From the NCBI GenBank assembly GCA_024362935.1, contig JANCRA010000025.1:10070936-10134935 (forward strand): 64,000 bases of DNA, in the 5' to 3' direction. The stretch is from Setophaga petechia (lineage: Eukaryota > Chordata > Aves > Passeriformes > Parulidae). Position 1 is the first letter of the stretch, and every line of letters starts with the position of its first letter. Made by a program: the position numbers and the translations under genes. The notes beneath the pieces were generated by a model, which had not been told where the DNA came from, did not search any database, and saw nothing but the letters and a program-made list of their open reading frames with translations. Below, piece after piece: positions 26,320-37,485 of the stretch.

Positions 26320-26440
26320 CAGAAAAGTGGTTTCCAGCTTGTGATCTGCAGCTCCATGGATGACTTAGAGAGCAGCCACAGAAGCTAGTGGTGAGTACTA
26401 AGTACTTAGTCAGAAGACTTAAATGCTTTACACACAAGTC
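26320..26440 (+). mobile_element. Possible remnant of a hAT-type DNA transposon
   Basis: From 26320 the + strand reads cagaaaagtggtttccagct then tgtgatctgcagctccatgg. This resembles the end of several ancient amniote hAT elements (roughly CAGTGGTTCTCAACCTGTGGTCC followed by a ccatgg-type segment). The similarity is short and degenerate. Nearby, tgactaagta (26288-26297) and tacttagtca (26403-26412) form a 10-bp inverted pair around it. A chance match is quite possible. Confidence 0.25.
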
Positions 26441-27726
26441 CACACCCATAGAAAGAACAAAATAGTGGTCCTTATTACTGGCAAAGTTTGAAAATCTTGA
26501 TCCAAAGAAAGATACAGAAATAGAAAAGAAGGCACTCAAAATCAGACAGATTTCAGGAGGCTCAGTGGTGAGGAGACCACAGGTGTGTCTTTGCCAGCCT
26601 GACCTACAGCCCTTGGCGTGGGTGTAAATGAGCAGGGCCAAAGGGTGGATGGATGCTTTCTAAGCAACAGCCACATGGAGATTTGCAGGGGCTCAGTGGT
26701 GCTGCTAAAAAAGACATTTCCTTGGACAGGGCTTTGCCATGGCTAAATTGCTTCTGGTGCAAATGGAAAAATAACTCCAGGCTTGCCATGTAGAGTTCAC
26801 TCCAAAGGGAAGCTGGAATAAACTGCTAATTTCTACAGAGTGCAGATGAGGTAAATGTAAGGAAAGGAAGGGCACACCAGGGTGAAAGGATTTTTCAGGA
26901 CTTTCAGCACAGGTAAGGAGCAGAACAGGAAGGAGAGAGCAGGGTAAAATAAAATTTTGCATTAAAATGTATCAGTGGGCAACATCTGACAGGTTCCCCC
27001 CACCCCAAAGCTGTATTTTGAGCTGCATATCAAGCCTATTTTTTACATAAAATGAGTCAAGAAAAGGAAACAAGATGTTTTCCTTGACATTGCATACTAA
27101 AGCCTACTTCATAAAAAAAAGCCTTAAAACAAACTTATAGAAATATTTTAATGGCTTGGTATTAGTAAATTATTCCTACTATGTCATGAAAAAAAATGAA
27201 AAAGAGGATAAATCAAAACCCAGCCTGTAAAAAATAACTCCCAAAAAAATAAATTGAAAAATGTAATATCTTGCAATTTCTTTTGAAGTCAGCACATTTT
27301 TAAGTTTTCATTTGGGTGAGAACAGAGTTTTTTATAAGACAAGTGATCCAGCTAAATTTTTCCAGCAGACTGTGCTGTTTGTTGTAGAATATTTCCACAG
27401 TGAGGAGTCTCCCTGTTCCTTTCCCAGTGCAGAGAGGAAAGCAGGCACCCTCTGGGCATCTGCCCTTGGCAGAACTCAAGCTGGGTTAGCCAGGGGCACC
27501 TGCCACAGGCTCTTCAGGCTGTAAGTGACAATAGGGACCCTCCTGCATCCTCTCTGGACTGAAAATAAAGCAAATCAGGCACCAAAATTCTTCAAGTTCT
27601 GCAGTTGGGATGTTGGGATGCTCTCTTAGTTAAACTGACAGCCCCAGCACACTCAAAGTGAGAAGAAATAGTTCTGCAGTGCTCCCATGATCTGTGTTAG
27701 ATCCAACCAGCAGCACTATGGTAGAT
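26441..27726. other. Non-coding sequence, nothing recognised
   Basis: Ordinary AT-moderate sequence with several short A-runs at 27110-27270. No gene or repeat family is supported. Confidence 0.45.

Positions 27727-27753
<27 letters not shown>
27727..27753. repeat. (GT)n microsatellite
   Basis: About 13 uninterrupted GT units. On the minus strand it gives a Thr-His repeat in a spurious open frame. Confidence 0.97.
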
Positions 27754-27757
<4 letters not shown>

Positions 27758-28520
27758 AGACGTATAAAGGGGTAAAATGGTTTAAAATAAGGCATTTGAG
27801 CTGAACTCCCATTGTTCTCCAGTATTGTGTTTCCTGAGAAAAGTCTGTAGTGTCTCACCTTGGGGTTTGAAGGAAGAGTTCCCTAAGAACAGAGAGCTTG
27901 TTTCCAGGTTTCTGTTCATCCAGAATTTACATGTAGAGGAGATCCTGAACGTTTCTTTCTTTGCCATGATGGGGATGAGACTTAAAGAGAGATTACATGG
28001 TCTGATGGAAGTCTCTAGAAGAGGCTGGGAGCTCACAGTAGCTGAACAGCTGAGCCATGAGGGCTTGTCTAGGAAGGAGCTGCCCACCTGGGTATGAAAC
28101 CCTGTGGGGCTGGGGACAAGTGCCCAAAAATGTGCAGTGGCTGCTTGGTGGCACTAAGCTCTGGCACTTGCAGCTTTGTGTGTGTCTCCCCAGCAGTGTT
28201 CTCATCCTCTGGTTTCTCTCAGTCCCACCACAAGCCCCTCTCGCCATCTCCTTCACCCGCCTTTCACCCCCTGGGTAAGGGAGTGGTCTGTGGGGGGACA
28301 GGGCACATTTGTGAGAGGTGACAGCTCCTGTGACAGGCACTGCAAGGGGGTGCCCTGGCAGGGGGCTGTTTACAACGTGATCCCTCAGCAGCTGCTGCAG
28401 CGCTGGCCCTGAGCTGTCAGTGCCTGCGGTTTTATGGCACTTTCATCGCCATCTGTCACTCCTTTAATGGCGTGGCCTGCATGTCCTGCCACCTTCCCCT
28501 GCCACCCTGTGCCCCCCCAG
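27754..28520. other. Non-coding sequence, GC-richer on its right half
   Basis: The stretch 28040-28500 is GC-richer, with several overlapping frames on both strands and C-rich runs. No domain, splice pattern or CpG island is evident. Confidence 0.4.
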
Positions 28521-28538
28521 CACACACACACACACACT
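28521..28538. repeat. (CA)n microsatellite
   Basis: Nine CA units directly after a run of seven C and an AG. Confidence 0.95.
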
Positions 28539-28935
28539 GGGGGCTCAGCCATATGGCACCGAGTCATCCTCATCTTCTGGGTCCATCCTGGGGGACTGTG
28601 GGGACAGGAGCTTGGCAGGGTGGCCCAGGTAGCCCAGAGTTGTGGGCTTGGAGTAGAAAACCCCAAATATTACCATGCTAATGTGTAACTGTGGTCTGTC
28701 CCTGTTGCCATCCTCGTGGATGTGTCTGCCATCCTAATGTGGGCTGTTGGGCAGCAGTAGATGTTTGGTCGGTCTCCTGCAGGGAAAAGTAGCCTAAAGG
28801 TTGCTCTTTGTTTATGTTTTATGATAAACGGAGAAAGAATAAAACACACACGCACACATTTTTAAAGAAAAGCATTTGTTTATATATACATAGGCACACC
28901 CCAAGGCTTACTGTCAGGCCCTTGCCAAGGAACAT

Positions 28936-30310
28936 ATGTTATTTTAGCTTGACACATTTTGATTGCAAGATCCAGGATGTTCTTTTCATTCGTCCAGAAC
29001 AGGAGAAAACTCCAAGTGAGCTGCAGCGCTCACAATCCCCGTGGCTGTCTTCCATCACCAGGCTGTGTCTGTGCTGCGAGCACACGTGGTTTGAAATCAA
29101 AGCCTGCCCCAGCCTCAGAGAAGCACCCCCAGAAAGTAAGGAGATCTGGTTTGCCATGCCTTAACTTCCAACCTCGGGGAGCTTTAATGCCTGTAAGCTC
29201 GGTGCTGTGCATTACACTGTTATCTGCATTACCTGGGGGGGTTTGAGGGAGAGTTTGTGGCTGAGAGTAAACTTCACTGTAGCAATCCTTTTTTTCCCCT
29301 CTTATGTGTTCCTGTGATTGGCCATTTGATTACAGTGAATCCCCAAAGGCTCATGGATTAAAAACAAAGGCTGGTTTGTAAGTGAACTTGCTGTTGATGG
29401 ATTAAGGCAGTGTGCCGGCTGTAACCAGATCCACAATACAAGTTCATTCATTTGGAGAGCAGCTCTCGACTCGCATTACACCCTCCCTGCCTGCTCCTCA
29501 CCATCCAGCCAGTGAAACTTTACACCTCCACGATTTTATCACAGCCACAGCAGCTCACCAACAATGTGTGTCATGCTGTGAAAAATATAACTATAAATCA
29601 AAGTCCTACATATGGTGCAGCAGTAACCCTCCCAAGGACCCTGCTTCGGAGGCCATCCCTAAACATATTTGTTTGTGTGCGTGTGGTGCGTGTACACATA
29701 TGACAAGCAGAGGCTGCCACAACAGAGAGCTCCTATTTTCCAAGCTGACATTTCACAGAACGAGCCAAAAGAGTTCATTTTGGAGCACAGAGCAATGTTT
29801 GTGATATCAATACCAACAGACACCCTTTAGGCTTTCAGCCTAAAGCCAGAAACATTTGGGGATGATACGTTTTTATATCGTTAGTGGGGAGGCAAAGACA
29901 AGCGTGCCCATATTTCTATGACACGCAGAAAGGAACTTTCACCCCTGGTTTTCTTTTATCTCCCTCCCTCTCTCTGGCTCACGTGCCAATCTGAGCATTC
30001 CCAATCCTCGGAGAGTGCGATCTTTAAGAGCTGTCATTACACTTCTCAAGTTTGACAGAAGATAAGAAAGTGAACAACTGGTTTTAATCATGACAGATTC
30101 CAAGTCCTGGAAATCTTTCCAGAAGCTGCTCCCAAGAGCTGACATTTGCTGAAGCCCCTTCTCCTTTGGGCACATGTGTGCACACTCACACAGTCCAGGG
30201 AGCCTCACCTCCGGAGCTTTTTGCTTGCCAAACACTGTCCCCAGTGGACAGGAATACCAAACCACGATGTACTCTTGCAAATTATGCGTGATCAACTGTT
30301 TCTGCTGTGG
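28936..30310. promoter_or_regulatory. CpG-retaining unique block, candidate conserved enhancer cluster
   Basis: Around 25 CpGs lie in about 1.35 kb (for example ttcattcgtcc, tctcgactcgcatt, gatacgttt, atatcgtt, gacacgcag, ctcacgtgcc, gagtgcgatc). Elsewhere in the window, comparable lengths often hold three or fewer. The sequence is free of recognised repeats and rich in homeodomain and GATA-like words (gtgattggccatttgattac, tttttatatcg, agataagaaagtg), with E-boxes such as CACGTG at about 29981. A + frame of 130 codons at 29412-29804 and several shorter ones exist but show no domain. CpG retention in AT-moderate unique DNA is typical of strongly conserved non-coding elements. An unrecognised exon or unmethylated promoter is the alternative. 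Confidence 0.4.
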
Positions 30311-33300
30311 AAGAGAGCCAAGACCAGGAATGCAACAGCCCAGCTATGCAAAATCCCAAAGAAAAGTAGAAAGTAGTCAAGCCAAAACTGCTGTGCAAAT
30401 GGTAGTTCTGCCTGAGGAAGAAAGCCCTTTCCAAGGCCCATTTCTAGTCACTGATCCTGATGATTTATACAAGTCTCACCTGCTTCTCTTGCCTGTAGTT
30501 AGGTAGTGTCCAAACCCCACAGATTCCTGGTTTTACTCCTGGAGTTAGTTTGTAATAATATGTATAATACCCTCTCCATATTTCAAAGGGGAAGCCAAGG
30601 CACAGCAACACCAGTTGACTTAATAAACTGGAGCTCTGTGGCAGAATGAGTTGCCAAACATGCCTTGATTTTTTTTCTGCCACAAGAGCTTGACTCTACA
30701 TGAGGCTGAAGTACAACGTGATACCTGCTCTTCCCCCTCAGGAGGTGATTTACACCAGCTATGCCTTTAGAAGTGCAAGAGAAAATAGCAAAATTCAAGG
30801 AGGCTTTTAAGTACTGTAGGACTTCAGGTTTTTCCCAGGGCTAACCCAGTCCCCTCTGCTGTTATGGGCCAGTTCTGCCCTGGCAGAAACAGGACAGACC
30901 ATGCACTACCTGCACAATTATCCCACAGCTGTAGCTGACACTAAGGCTTTGTTGTTTTAATTCTCTGAAACTTTACAACAAATTCCTTTTTAAGTTTCTA
31001 ACAGACATGGAAACAAGACCCAGACAAGGTCTGAAGGACAAGTTATGAAATAGTTTTAATGGACAGCCAGCTCCTGTGTTTTATTGCCTTTTCTTTACAA
31101 GAATAGATATTTTTGAATTAACTGCTATTGATGCTGTTTTGTCTAACTTCTGTGGTAGATCCTTTCTCTGGTTTCGTCATCCACAAATTTGACAGGTTAG
31201 CTGCTGGAAAATGAATTTCCTTTTTTAATTATAAAAGCAAAAGCTTTTTGGTTTTATTTTTATCATTAGGCTTTTTCATAAAAAAATTTCTCACTCTATT
31301 GCAATCTCTGTGGAACATTTTTAGGAGGATACAGTTGTGCTGAGACAGCAGCAAGAAGCAGACTTTCTTCTGTTGCCACATGGCTGTATTTCAGTGGTAT
31401 TGAAGGTACACTTGTGCTTTCTCCATGAGAGAAAAAAAAGTCCTAATGGGGTAAAGACATTGGGAGTGAAATATATTCTCTTTATCTGCCTTGATAGCAC
31501 AAGGACTGGAACAGTTTTATGGAGGAGAGAGAGGAATCTCCCTTCTCTGTGTTTTGAGCTTAGTTTTAGGTTACTAGAATTAAACAAGATTTTATTGCTT
31601 GGCTTAGCATTTTTTATAAGCAGCTTCAAGAATTCACCACGGAGCCAGTTTGAACATTACAGCAATCTGCAGTAATTGGGCTTGTCTCCACATAGAAATT
31701 AACTGTAACCATGGGTCACACAGTAAGAGGAAAAGCAAGGGGGGTGAGGAGAGCAGAGTGCACATTTGGAGTGTTTGAAAATGAATGGACAAACCTGCAG
31801 GCATCAGTGCCCTATAGCTGTGAAATTCAGATTGAGGAACAGCAAGGTCTGGAGTTGTCTGCCTGCAAGGAATTATTAATCAGTCCCAGCCCCACCTGGG
31901 CTCCTGTTGTGCCTGTGTGTGCAGCAGGATGTTGGAGCCACCTTCACACATGGCATCCTTGTTGGCAATTCCAGAAGCAGGACCCAGCAAAGAGTCCCTG
32001 GAGTCAGGGACAGACTTTCCTGAGGCTTTGGTGACCTCTGGACGCTGTCCTTGGCAGAGATAGCACGGATAACCATGGACAAATGCTGCCTGTGTCTCTC
32101 AGCTCCTGTCCTGGGGACGAGCAGAGGTGAGGTGACAATTGAATGTTGCTCACCAGAGCCACACTCAGTGCTGACAGACACACACTGGTGACAAGAAGTA
32201 CCTGACATGGCCAGTGCCTTTGGCAGCTGTGCTGTCACCACAGTGTCCCACCAGGGAGTGCTCTGCTGGCTCACACCAACCCGTGGATACAGCTGCAAAG
32301 ACAGAGATAATTTTAGGTTTCAAATAGTTGTTTGTTTTCTGTGGTGCAAGTCTTGTGTTTGAAAAGGCTTGGAGTTGTTGATAGATGTGCTGGTGTGAGT
32401 AAAGGCACAGCTGGCAGCTGCTTCAGATAAAAACACTGCATGAAATTGTGCCATTTATATAACTCTTGTTTATGGATTGGGAGCGCAGGGATAATCGTGG
32501 GTTTATATGAAATCACACAGTCAATATATTGGGCATGCCAGTGTTTATGAGAATTCTGCTGACATGAGGGAGCTGAAGGGTTTTAAATCACCATACCTGG
32601 CATTGAAGTCCTTGGAATTAGGTATCAGGGATGTTTGTGCAATATGTGTTTCATATGCCCTTCAAGAAACTTGGTATTCCCAGGAAAACTGATTTAGATT
32701 TGTCACTGTTTTTAACACTGCCTAGGGAATACACCACAATTTAGCTCCTCATAGTATTTGAAGATTATCTCACTCTGTTTATCTTTCTCATGTTTGTTAA
32801 TTTTTGAGCTTTAATTAGCTCCAGACATCACATTTATGTTCCTTCCATGAGTTCTATCACAGATCTAAAATTAAAGTTATCAGTATTTATTTATTGCCTA
32901 GATTCATATAATTGTTGGTTGAGACTAACACCCATTGTAATGCATTTTAAACATGTGGTTTTGCCTAGAATAGTTTGGGAGGCCTTTCTTTTCTGTGTTT
33001 ATAATTGTGTTAGCTCTGCTTTTTGCAGAAACAAGGCTGTCAAAACTTTAAAAAAGACCAACCATATTCTGATGAGTGGTACATCTACTCTTTATTTCTT
33101 CCATTTACAGCTGCAGGAAGCCTTACACTTCATGCCATACTTGATTTTGGAGTCCCTTCCATTATTCAAGCAACTTGAGATTACCTTTGATACTTCCACC
33201 TTATAAGATTTCTGCCTTGGTTTCACTGGGGCTAGGACTCCATCAGGGTCCTGCTCCTTGGCTCAATTCCTGGATCAGGTAGTGAGGGAACACAGAAAAA

Positions 33301-33384
33301 AAATCCAGCCCACCTGGAGAATTGACCACTCCTCTTCTTAGATCCTGTTTAGACTCCAGCAAAGATAGTTGAGCTGCCCTGTCC
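30311..33384. other. Non-coding sequence with one possible old SINE piece
   Basis: Mostly featureless. At 30580-30665 the order gggaagccaaggcacag, gttgactta, ctctgtggcagaatgag loosely follows the segment shared by several ancient amniote SINEs and LINE tails (gaaactgaggcacagag, gtgacttg, gtggcagagct). The match is too weak to name. A GC-richer patch at 31870-32300 has a 140-codon minus frame without domains. Confidence 0.35.
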
Positions 33385-33443
33385 TTCCAGATGAAGGAAA
33401 ATAAAGACAATTTATTTTATTCCAGATGAAGGAAAATAAAGAC
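33385..33443. repeat. Tandem 24-bp duplication
   Basis: The 24-bp sequence beginning ttccagatgaaggaaaataa occurs identically at 33385-33408 and 33420-33443, a period of 35 bp with an 11-bp A/T spacer between copies. This is a recent local duplication since no base has diverged. Confidence 0.93.
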
Positions 33444-33639
33444 TACTTAGCCACAGAAGAGAGAGATTGGCATGAGCTGAGAGTGTTACTTTTAGTCCCT
33501 GCTGCCTCTCTATTCCTGTACTGTATTTTTCCCTGTCTTGACTACCTAGGTATGATATTTAACAGAAACTCTGAGCTTGTGCTTAGCCATCCTCCCCCTT
33601 CCAGCAGAGAAGTGCAACTCAGCTGATTCTTCTGCCATA

Positions 33640-33705
33640 CTGAAATATATGTAATGTATATATAAAAATATATCAAATTATATCTATGGTTATATATATG
33701 TGTTA
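33640..33705. repeat. TA-rich low-complexity tract
   Basis: An A/T stretch with tatatata-type words and only a few G or C. Likely a decayed TA microsatellite. Confidence 0.75.
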
Positions 33706-35694
33706 CTAGCACTTTCCAGAACAAACAATTAGCTCAAACTTCAACATTAAGTCTTTTTCAAACACCTAGCTCTTGATATTACACATTCTAAACAAACTTT
33801 CACATTTAAAACAGTCCAGATCTTGGAAAATGAACAGTTAAGAGGTCCTGTGAGTTTCTCTCTTGCCAGGCAAGCCTCCTTGCCTTGCCATCATTTTTAT
33901 TCAACTTGCTGCTGCTGTGCAGTGCCCTAATGTTATTTATAAATGTACAGGCACACAAGTACTTACAACAATGAAATTAAGAGACATAATATTTTTCATT
34001 CTGTTATTTAAAAAATAATATATATATGGGATTTGGTTACCATGGAAACAACAGCTTGTAGAGCCATTTTAGATGCCCCAGGACACCTCAGGCTCTTTTC
34101 CAGAGGGGCTCATTCCTTCAATACAGCCTGGGTCATGCCTACAAGGGTAAGAGATCTCAGACACCAAGGGAGTCCAGAATCTGTGCAGAGATTCTTAAAC
34201 ATCTTCATCATTGTGTTTGTCTGGGCAACCAAAAGTGGTTTTGCTTCTAGCAGGTGAAAATTTTATGAGTATTTTGATGGAACTTAGTAATTGCCATACA
34301 CAAAGGAACCTTGCAAAATAGGCTGGAGTGTAACAGATCTGTGAAATCAAGCTTTCATCATCCTATTAGCAGTTTTCTATGAGTCCTGGAATCGAAACGT
34401 TCCCAGTGTGTATCCATTCCTACTCCACCCCACTCAGCACATGCATAAATTTTCTTTTTGAAGGTCCCAGGCTTCCCAGCCTTCCCCTGCAGAAACAGAG
34501 GTGATGATTGTAAACAGATAAGCTTCCCAAACTCAAGGGAGAAAACAGTGGAAGAATCTGTTAATTTGTAATAGGCTTATTCTTGTATGCAAAGGTATTT
34601 GTGTAAGATTGATTCCCTCACTAGAAGATGACACAGAAAATTACTACAACTTTTCATTTTTTAAGATATTTTAAAGTAAATGAGGAGGGAAAATTAAGTA
34701 GGAAAGTGTATAGAATGCATAGATCTGAAGCAAATACTGCAAGCAGAAAGCTATCAACCATTAAATTGCATAGCCAGTTTATCCAAGGATAGCTGAAGCA
34801 ATGATGTGAAAGCAATAAATGATCTTTTCCCAGCTAACAAATCAGTCTTTAATGGGTGAGGCCAAGTTCTTATCTACACAAGAAAGCTGGATTGTGCCAG
34901 CAGCTGGGTTAGTGGACCAGTGCCAAGTATCAGCAAACTGGAGGTATCCTGACTTGTAAAATGTCATCAGTGCAGGCTCCTGGTGCTGCTTGTCCCTGCT
35001 CCAGGAGGTTGTGGCAATGGTGAACTGATCCCCTGTGGGTGTCTGGCTCCCACAGTGGCTCACTGAGCTTCAGCAAAGCTGTGGAAGAGGTTTTGTCCTC
35101 TCCTGGACAAGCCCCACACTCTGGGTCGTGCACACGAGGAAGGCAGTGCTGGAGCTGCTCATGAGCCCAGCTTGGCTTCACTGCTCTGAGATTGTCCCAC
35201 ACCAGGGCACCTCCCACATTTCAGCCTCTTCCAGGTTGTCAAAAGCTCCAGTAACCAGCCAAGGGGCTGGTCCAGGGAGGACCTTCAGCATCTTCACTGC
35301 TGTGTGATGATGTTGCTTGTTTGACTCCCATCCTGCTCCTGAGGGACAAGAGCAGCCACCAAATTCGATCTTCATAATCAAGTGTGGGCAAGATTTTGCA
35401 AGTATTCCCCTTAGGGATGAAATCATATTGGCAAATCACTGTCTATGACTCTATCTGTGTTATTTGTGTAAGATCAAAAAAAAATCCATTTGTTGGATTA
35501 ATCCTTCTCACACCTTTCATGACCCTGAGGTCTGTTGCAATGCTCCTGTGATTGCACAAGTTCTAATTACATAGGTGCTGGTGATATCCATTTGATTGAA
35601 AATGCATTTTTGGGGGAGGATGGGGGCGATCTGAGCACAGAGTAATGCTGTGACAAGGGCATTAACTTAATTGAGAATTTGATTTTGGACTCAC
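33706..35694. other. Non-coding sequence with an unexplained GC-richer patch
   Basis: The stretch 34840-35430 is GC-richer than its surroundings. One minus-strand frame there stays open over about 195 codons apart from two stops, which raised the thought of a retrocopy. The translation matches nothing I know, and such openness is expected a few times by chance in a window of this size. No gene is called. Confidence 0.4.
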
Positions 35695-35868
35695 CTTTTA
35701 ACTCTGCTGCAGAAGTTTTGCATGACATTGAGCAAGTCACCTAGCCAGGTTCTTCTCTGTAAAATGGGGATAATGAAAACCTCCTTTTACTCCACAGGAA
35801 GTATAAATGCTTTCACTGTTGAGAGCCCTTTCAAATTCTTCTGATGAAAGCCAGGTACTATTACAAGG
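35695..35868 (+). mobile_element. MIR-like ancient SINE
   Basis: The order ctctgctgcagaagttttg, gcatgacattgagcaagtca, ggttcttctctgtaaaatgg and ggataatgaaaacctcc follows the core and 3' half of MIR: ctctgccactta, tgtgaccttgggcaagt, then ctgtaaaatggggataataa. Orientation is + by that order. The tRNA-derived head is not clear and the copy is heavily diverged, as expected for an element that spread before the bird-mammal split or soon after. Old MIR-type copies are rare but known in bird genomes. Confidence 0.72.
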
Positions 35869-36184
35869 ATGCTCATGCTGATGTCTCTTGTATTTGTTTG
35901 CTAGTCTGTCTACTAAGGTTACTGAAACCTTTCCAGACTTCTGGCTAGTTTCAAACTAATACATTAAAAAAAAAAAGGTGCATAGACAAAGCACATGAGC
36001 CACAGAACCATTTTCTTTCTCTCCAGTGTGGAATTCCCAATATTTTGAGTCAGGATTTCTGAAGCAATCAGCCTCCTTGGATCATCTGTTTGTGTGTAGC
36101 TCCACCCCTTCCCTTCCCCCCACCAACTGGGAAAAAAACCCTGAATACAAATCCTTAAGCTTAAATATTTCTTTAGCTTTCTCC

Positions 36185-36285
36185 AGTTCTCTGTGACCCC
36201 GTGTGAACCCCGTGTTGACCCTGGCCCATGTGGGGTCATGACCCATAGCTGGGAAACACTGGCCTAAATCCAAGATGTTGGTGGG
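36185..36285 (-). mobile_element. Possible remnant of a hAT-type DNA transposon
   Basis: Read on the minus strand the stretch gives ccagtgtttcccagctatgg then gtcatgaccccacatgg and several GGGTCA-type words. This resembles the ends of ancient hAT elements (cagtggttctcaaccttttgggtcgcgacccc). Similarity is limited to about 60 bp. No target-site duplication could be identified by eye. Confidence 0.35.
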
Positions 36286-37454
36286 GCTGCCTCTCAGAGG
36301 TGACTTGACAGCTTTCTGTGGGTGTGGAGCAGCCTTGCAGAGGATGCTCTCAGCTGCCAATCATGAGATATTCTGTTTCATCCACATCAGGGAGTTTGTC
36401 CCATGGAGTTTAAGGAGGAACAAAGCCCACACAGCACAAAAATGAGGTACTGTGTAATCTCTTAGTCTGCCCTGACTCTCTTGGGGACTTCAAGATATAT
36501 TCTTCTTTGTTTTGTTTTTGTCCTGAAATGGCTCAGATTCTAAGATGGGAGAATTTTTTTTATCATGGCAGTCACCTGGCATTGATTAAACATAGCACCT
36601 CAGAAAGAAAGATAAATATGTCAGAAAAAGATCCTAATGAAAAGAGAAATTAACTTTTTCAGAAGGGCTGTGTGTATTTTGAATGTCCTCTGAGAAAAAT
36701 ATTTGCAGAGCTGACAGTAGAAGGGATAGGATGAGTCTGGAAGGGCAGAATGGCAGCTGGGAAAATGAGGGGTGGATGGTGGTAGAGGAGGAAAGCATTG
36801 GAGAGTATATAAAATAAGCAGCAAATGGAGCAGAAGCATTGAAAAACATTGCAAACTTTGTCATGAAACAGAGAAGGGACACAGGAAAGAAATCTTTGGG
36901 AATGTGTGGCTGAAGGCAGAGAGAGGCACTGACAGCTGGTCTGTTTGTGCTGAGGAGCAGGGGGGGTCCCTGTGGGTGCAGAGCTGGCACAGCTCCCTTC
37001 CCTGGCCACTGCTGCTGGGTCCCAGCACTCTGTGTGCTAAACTGGGAGTGATGGATCTGCCCAGCACACCTGGGCCAGGTTATCCTCAAATCAGGATTTA
37101 TTGCTGCAGGTGGGGACTCAGAACCTGGCAGGAGTGGGTGTCTCTCAAATAGACAATGCATCAACTGCTAGCTGTGAAGCCATTTCTTCTCCTTGGAACA
37201 GGCAAGAAATTCTGAGGTCTGTTGGTATCAAAATCAAAGAAATGAGCTCCTCCCAAATCTCCCTTGGTGTGTTACTTCTCATGGCTCCTCAGCTGCCTTG
37301 TCCTCACAGCTGGCAGTTGAGAATCCTCCCTCCTTGACCCAGTGGTACCAAGGGCAGGGCTGTGCAGCAGTTCCCTGGAGCCCATTGGGTTGTTAGTGCT
37401 GGTTCTTCACTTGGCTTTGCAGGAGCTCCTTGGCAGAATGTGGTCAGAATGTGT
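36286..37454. other. Non-coding sequence, no gene recognised
   Basis: A minus-strand frame of 176 codons (36634-37164) and a + frame of 126 codons (36772-37152) overlap in a GC-rich patch. They are mutually exclusive as genes and carry no recognisable domain, so neither is called. Confidence 0.4.
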
Positions 37455-37485
37455 GGAATAACACATTTATCCAAAGCTTGACCCA
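37455..37485 (+). repeat. Dispersed 31-bp repeat, copy 1
   Basis: Starts ggaataacacatttatccaa and continues through gcttgaccca. It is identical to 40963-40993 except for one base (A versus G at the twenty-first position). Flanks on both sides are unrelated, so this is not part of a longer visible duplication. Confidence 0.9.

Noticed and set aside
30580..30665. Possible ancient SINE or LINE tail
   Set aside because: The order of words is suggestive, but the match is too degenerate to name a family or set boundaries.
34842..35426. Minus-strand stretch open over about 195 codons apart from two stops, considered as a processed pseudogene
   Set aside because: The translation matches no protein I know, no poly-A tail is seen at the expected end, and a few such stretches are expected by chance in 64 kb read in six frames.
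36634..37164. 176-codon minus-strand open frame
   Set aside because: No family resemblance, low-complexity Ser/Pro/Leu composition, and an overlapping 126-codon frame on the other strand; most likely chance.
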